From Nitrospirota bacterium (GTDB taxonomy: Bacteria; Nitrospirota; Thermodesulfovibrionia; Thermodesulfovibrionales; JdFR-85), in the NCBI GenBank assembly GCA_015484595.1, contig WFMM01000014.1, positions 1 to 34,046 of the forward strand: a stretch of 34,046 nt of DNA, in the 5' to 3' direction. The notes under the pieces are model-generated. The model was not told where the DNA came from. It made no database searches and worked only from the letters and a program-made list of their open reading frames with translations. A program made the translations under genes and the position numbers. Below, piece by piece: positions 30,823 to 34,046 of the stretch. The first letter of the stretch is position 1. Each line of letters opens with the position of its first letter.

Positions 30823-32487
30823 TCAGCTCCTTTTAAAGAGCTTTCTTAACTCCTTTACATTAAGTCTTATACGGGTGGGTCTTCCGTGAGGGCAGTGTTC
30901 GGGGTCATGAGCAGTTTGAAGCTTTCTTATAAGCTCTATCATCTCCTCCTTACTGAGCCTTTCCTTTCCACGCACCGAGCTATGACAGGCAAGGGTTTTT
31001 ATCAGGGCGTCCTTTAATTTTTCAACAGGGGTTTGTCTTTTTTCTTCCATTATCAGCTTTGCAATGTCTGATAGCACGGCCCTTAAGTCAGCATCAAACA
31101 GAAAATCAGGCACAGCCCTGACAAGAACGGTATTTTCACCAAAGACCTCAATGTTTATAAGACCTTTAAGGAGTGAGAGGTTTTCTGATATCACATGGAA
31201 TTCCTGAGGTGGGAGGGTTATCTGTTTTGGAAAAAGCATGTAGGCCATGTTGTTTTCAGCGGAGTTCTTGAGTTTTTCGTATCTTATCCGTTCATGGGCA
31301 GCATGCTGGTCAACTATCACCACGCCGTCACCCTCGGAGTATGCAAAAAAGACATCACCTATGTATATGGGACCTTCAAGGTAGGGACCAGAGAAAGAGG
31401 AAGGCTCCTTCAGGATAGTTTCCCTTGATGATAAATCCTCGAAACTCACCTGATAGGTGGTTGGCTTTGGTTCTGGCTCGGTTTTTTTGATTTTTACCCT
31501 TTCGGTCCTCCTTTGTCCTGGAAGGAGGGTTGAGTTGATGATGTGGTAAACCTTGCCATAGATGGCAGACCTGTTTTTAAACCTCACTTCTGTCTTCTGG
31601 GGGTGCACATTGAAGTCCACATCCTCTGGAGGCAGGCTAAGATACAAAAAGAACACGGGATGCTTACCTGCTGGAAGGAGGTGTTCGTAGGCTGAGTAAA
31701 CTGCGTGTCTTAAGTAGCCATCCCGAACAGGCCGGTTGTTTATGAAGAGATACTGGTTTGACCTGGTATTTCTGAATCTTCCCTCCTTTGAAACAAAGGC
31801 AAGCAGAGGTGTGATGTTTACCTCTAAGAGCTCATCGAGGAACTCCATGCCAAAGATCTGCTGTATCCTTTCTCTGTGGCTTTTTGCCCTGCCAAGCTGA
31901 AGCACGGGGCCTTTGTCAACGAAGAGTTGAAAGGATATCCCAGGATGACAAAGGGCTGTCTCGGTTACGGTCTGTATGATGTGGGTGTTTTCGGTGCGGT
32001 CAGACTTGAGAAACTTCCTCCTTGCAGGTGTGTTGTAAAAGAGCTCCCTTACCTCAACCATTGTGCCTCTGAAGGGGATCTGTCTTTCAGCGACGACCCT
32101 TCCCTGCTCTATCTCTAAAGAGAGACCTGTGGAGTCTGTCCTCGGAGCAGATGTGAGCTTCATCTTTGAAACCGATGAGATTGAAGAGAGTGCCTCGCCC
32201 CTGAATCCAAGGGTCACTATTCTTAAAAGGTCCTCCTTTGTGGAGAGCTTGCTTGTTGCATGGGGAAGAAAACATATCCGCAGGTCATCAGGGCTCATAC
32301 CAGAGCCGTTGTCTGTTACGCGGATGAGCCTTTTTCCAGCTCCCACTATCTCTATAACGACCTCTGTTGCCCCTGCATCAATGGAGTTTTCCACAAGTTC
32401 CTTTACCACAGAGGCAGGCCGCTCCACAACCTCGCCTGCTGCTATCAGTTTCTGTAGTTCAGGGGGAAGTACTTTTATCTCTGCCAT
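30823..32487 (-). CDS. mutL: DNA mismatch repair protein MutL with endonuclease motif
   Basis: 554 residues. The GHKL ATPase domain has all landmarks: AAGEVVERPASVVKELVENSIDAGAT (catalytic Glu near 33), DNGSGM, TLGFRGEALSSI and NTPARRKFLK. The C-terminal domain carries DQHAAHERIRYE (393-404), the DQHA(X)2E(X)4E endonuclease motif found in MutL of organisms without MutH, together with ACHSSVRG and CPHGRPT. It should nick the strand after MutS recognition. The start codon lies 41 nt below the stop of the upstream ferredoxin gene, so it could be co-transcribed with it. Confidence 0.96.
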   Translation of the reverse strand: MAEIKVLPPELQKLIAAGEVVERPASVVKELVENSIDAGATEVVIEIVGAGKRLIRVTDNGSGMSPDDLRICFLPHATSKLSTKEDLLRIVTLGFRGEALSSISSVSKMKLTSAPRTDSTGLSLEIEQGRVVAERQIPFRGTMVEVRELFYNTPARRKFLKSDRTENTHIIQTVTETALCHPGISFQLFVDKGPVLQLGRAKSHRERIQQIFGMEFLDELLEVNITPLLAFVSKEGRFRNTRSNQYLFINNRPVRDGYLRHAVYSAYEHLLPAGKHPVFFLYLSLPPEDVDFNVHPQKTEVRFKNRSAIYGKVYHIINSTLLPGQRRTERVKIKKTEPEPKPTTYQVSFEDLSSRETILKEPSSFSGPYLEGPIYIGDVFFAYSEGDGVVIVDQHAAHERIRYEKLKNSAENNMAYMLFPKQITLPPQEFHVISENLSLLKGLINIEVFGENTVLVRAVPDFLFDADLRAVLSDIAKLIMEEKRQTPVEKLKDALIKTLACHSSVRGKERLSKEEMIELIRKLQTAHDPEHCPHGRPTRIRLNVKELRKLFKRS

Positions 32488-32528
32488 GTAGATAGTTTAA
32501 CACGGAGACAGGGGATAGTACATATTGA

Positions 32529-33515
32529 TTATTTGTGTGGTGAGAGGATCCGTTTGTATTCACTGTAGGGGAGTTTTGTCTGCCAGTGGCCGGTTATCTT
32601 GCCAGCAGCCACGAAGAGATAAAAAACCACCAGGATGGTGGCTATAAAATAGAGGGGTTTAACAGCTCGCTTTTTCCTAAAGGAGATATCAAGTGCACCC
32701 TTTGATGGACAGTGGCTTATGCAGGTCAGACATCCAAAACACTCTGCTGAGGTAACCACCTCTTTCTTTTCTACATCTATCAGGGTAGGGCAGTGCTTAG
32801 AGCAACTCTTACAGTGGATACAGTTTTCTTCATTCCTCTTTATCTTAAAAGGACTGAGTTTACTTACAAGACCAAGCAAGGCCCCATAGGGGCAGAGGTA
32901 TCGGCACCAGAAGTTTTTGTAAAGAAAGCTTAAAAGGAATATAACTGCCAGCACAATGGCTGTTGTCCTTGACATCTCGGTAAAGAACTTCATGGTTCGT
33001 ACATCAACTATCTTGTAATAGTCTGTTAAGAAAAAGAGCTTTATCATCATAGGAGCCATGCCGACCCAGATAAACCCAACGAAGAAGGCCATAACAATGT
33101 ACTTTATTGCCCTCAGCGGGATGTCATACTTTCTTTTCATCCTGAAGTTTCTGCCAAAGAGCCTCTCACCTGCCATCCAGACATACTGTGATACAGTGCC
33201 CACAGGACAGATCCATCCACAGAAGCCCTTTTTGGTAAGAAAGGACACCGCAAGGATTGCAACGAAGAGCACCAGTGCTGCTGGGTGGACTGGCTCTATA
33301 ATTCCTGTAAAAAGGGCGTATTTAAGGGAGACAAAACCTGCAATGGGAAGGAATCCCTCAACCGACGGAGGCCTTGGCACAAAGGGATGCCCTGTTTTTT
33401 CAAAGTGCAGGACAAACTGGTAAAACCTTATGCCAATGTATATACAGAAAAGCAAAAACCACAATTGCACTGCGTATCTTATGTACCTAAGATATGCCCT
33501 TCCCTCAGTCTTCAT
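32529..33515 (-). CDS. NapH/CcoG-like membrane ferredoxin
   Basis: 328 residues, about five TM helices. Two CxxxCP sites (C99-C103, C204-C208) are typical of NapH, NosR and CcoG relatives. Two 4Fe-4S ferredoxin motifs follow: CIHCKSCSKHCP (C232-C242) and CFGCLTCISHCP (C259-C269). Such proteins pass electrons between quinones and periplasmic oxidoreductases, or help cytochrome assembly; which, is unresolved. There is no ribosome site before ATG 33515. A -10-like CATAAT (33527-33522) would start transcription on the ATG, and an FNR-type palindrome lies 43.5 bp upstream. Confidence 0.88.
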   Translation of the reverse strand: MKTEGRAYLRYIRYAVQLWFLLFCIYIGIRFYQFVLHFEKTGHPFVPRPPSVEGFLPIAGFVSLKYALFTGIIEPVHPAALVLFVAILAVSFLTKKGFCGWICPVGTVSQYVWMAGERLFGRNFRMKRKYDIPLRAIKYIVMAFFVGFIWVGMAPMMIKLFFLTDYYKIVDVRTMKFFTEMSRTTAIVLAVIFLLSFLYKNFWCRYLCPYGALLGLVSKLSPFKIKRNEENCIHCKSCSKHCPTLIDVEKKEVVTSAECFGCLTCISHCPSKGALDISFRKKRAVKPLYFIATILVVFYLFVAAGKITGHWQTKLPYSEYKRILSPHK

Positions 33516-33543
33516 GGCTTTATTATGAAAAATACAGGTAATT

Positions 33544-33573
33544 TTGTGGGTATGATGTGTATCATAGTATAAT
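33544..33573 (+). promoter_or_regulatory. promoter candidate of the response regulator gene
   Basis: Perfect TATAAT at 33568-33573 with a weak -35 (TTGTGG, 33544-33549), 18-bp spacer. It would start at about 33580, exactly at the heptamer repeat, making the repeat the 5' leader. Confidence 0.5.
33551..33566. promoter_or_regulatory. FNR/CRP-type palindrome between the divergent genes
   Basis: TATGAT-GTGT-ATCATA is a perfect inverted repeat. The core TGAT-N4-ATCA is that of FNR/DNR family sites (TTGAT-N4-ATCAA). It lies between the -35 and -10 of the plus-strand promoter (repressing position), and about 42-44 bp upstream of the likely start of the ferredoxin transcript (activating position). 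The protein that binds it is unknown. Confidence 0.5.
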
Positions 33574-33577
33574 TAAA

Positions 33578-33687
33578 GACAGGGTGTAGGGTGTAGGGGG
33601 TAGGGGGTAAAAAAGACAGGGTGTAGGGTGTAAGGAGTAGTAAAAATTTTTCACTACCCCTACACGCTACCCCCTATACGCTATTTT
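33578..33687. repeat. heptamer-phased repeat with inverted right arm
   Basis: An 18-bp exact direct repeat (GACAGGGTGTAGGGTGTA at 33578-33595 and 33615-33632) is built from GGGTGTA/GGGGGTA heptamers in 7-bp phase. A right arm of CTACCCC, CTACCCC, CTATACG and CTATTTT follows after an AAAAATTTTT centre and is complementary in part. The element ends 1 nt before the start codon of the response regulator. CTACCCC units are shared with the element at 22597-22706. Confidence 0.78.
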
Positions 33688-33688
33688 T

Positions 33689-34046
33689 ATGAAAAAGATA
33701 TTAATAGTAGATGATGAGCCTGATATTTTGAGGCTTCTTGAGTATAACCTGAAAAAAGAGGGCTTTGCCGTAGAGTCTGTCACCACTGGCACAGATGCCC
33801 TTGAAAAGGTAAGGAAGGCTCAGTTTGACCTGGTGGTGCTTGACCTCATGCTGCCTGAGATGGACGGCTACGAGGTGATAAAAAGGATAAGGGCAGACAA
33901 GGAGATAAGCTCTGTCCCTGTTATCATGCTTACTGCAAGGTCTGAAGAGGTTGACAGGGTGCTCGGGCTTGAGCTTGGTGCTGACGATTATGTCACAAAG
34001 CCCTTCAGCCTGAGAGAGCTTATTGCAAGGGTAAGGGCTGTCTTAA
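33689..34046 (+). CDS. PhoB/OmpR-type response regulator, 3' end outside window
   Basis: 119 codons are visible, without stop, to the right edge. The whole receiver domain is seen: the acidic pair in [20 protein letters not shown] (D9-D10), phosphoacceptor Asp in [13 protein letters not shown], the conserved Thr of [10 protein letters not shown] and Lys of [13 protein letters not shown]. The continuing alpha-5 helix (LIARVRAVL) is typical of PhoB-type regulators, which carry a winged-helix DNA-binding domain (beyond the edge). The ATG at 33689 is the family's usual start, but no ribosome site is seen; the heptamer repeat abuts it. A sensor kinase may follow outside the window. Confidence 0.9.
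   Translation, partial: MKKILIVDDEPDILRLLEYNLKKEGFAVESVTTGTDALEKVRKAQFDLVVLDLMLPEMDGYEVIKRIRADKEISSVPVIMLTARSEEVDRVLGLELGADDYVTKPFSLRELIARVRAVL

Noticed and set aside
32063-32491. plus-strand ORF of 142 codons opposite mutL
   Set aside because: Antisense shadow of the conserved ATPase domain of MutL.
33578-33687. CRISPR array
   Set aside because: Repeats are 7-18 bp without spacers of constant length, and no cas gene is present.

Overview
The window reads as a bacterial chromosome segment of moderate G+C. It has dense operons with 1-20 nt overlaps, frequent AGA/AGG arginine codons and occasional GTG/TTG starts. The gene content (large multiheme c-type cytochrome with fibronectin-III domains, System II cytochrome c maturation, B12-dependent-type radical SAM enzymes, NosL, YeeE/YedE sulfur transporter, MutL with an endonuclease motif) fits an anaerobic or microaerophilic respirer. 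I favour Nitrospirota (Thermodesulfovibrionia-like), with Desulfobacterota-like lineages as the alternative. This placement is an inference from gene content only.

Layout. (1) 3-4217: the 3' part of a 14-heme cytochrome gene, closed by a strong intrinsic terminator. (2) 4397-5128: an RHH antitoxin / PIN toxin pair behind a good sigma70 promoter, with a palindrome on the -10. (3) 5280-12946: a tightly overlapping run of seven genes: arginase-like (UPF0489) lipoprotein with TPRs, ResB, an anchored unknown, a diverged ResB-like protein, a degenerate UPF0489-like protein, a PMT/GT39-type glycosyltransferase and a B12-type radical SAM enzyme. It continues at 13054-17245 with CcsA/ResC, a SPASM-like radical SAM protein, a second B12-type radical SAM enzyme and a GT2 glycosyltransferase. 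I regard this as the best candidate for an undescribed system: heme-attachment machinery mixed with peptide- or lipid-tailoring enzymes. (4) 17306-19970: a periplasmic SH3b protein, a LysE exporter (minus strand), the fluoride channel CrcB, a tandem DUF190 protein and a Cys-rich YkgJ-like protein. (5) 19996-20659: a collapsed toxin-antitoxin remnant under a consensus promoter on the minus strand, then a DUF4160/DUF2442 pair.

(6) 28109 down to 20730, minus strand: an operon with two LolD-type ATPases, two FtsX/MacB-type permeases, NosL, two lipoproteins (TPR and DUF2318-like), two small exported or membrane proteins and a Cys-bearing polytopic protein. There is no NosZ in the window; I infer metal (copper) handling or cuproprotein/cytochrome assembly. 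(7) 30679 down to 28243, minus strand: a YeeE/YedE sulfur transporter, a 46-codon ORF and a beta-propeller protein with one CxxCH heme motif. (8) 33515 down to 30823, minus strand: a NapH/CcoG-like membrane ferredoxin and MutL. (9) 33689 to the right edge: the start of a PhoB-type response regulator, preceded by a 7-bp-phased repeat.

Two signals cut across the regions. A heptamer-phased, hairpin-forming repeat occurs twice (about 22597-22706 and 33578-33687). Several genes without a Shine-Dalgarno sequence have -10 boxes placed so that transcription would begin at or next to the start codon. NosL and the beta-propeller cytochrome share a basic tail ending in Lys-Gly-Cys.
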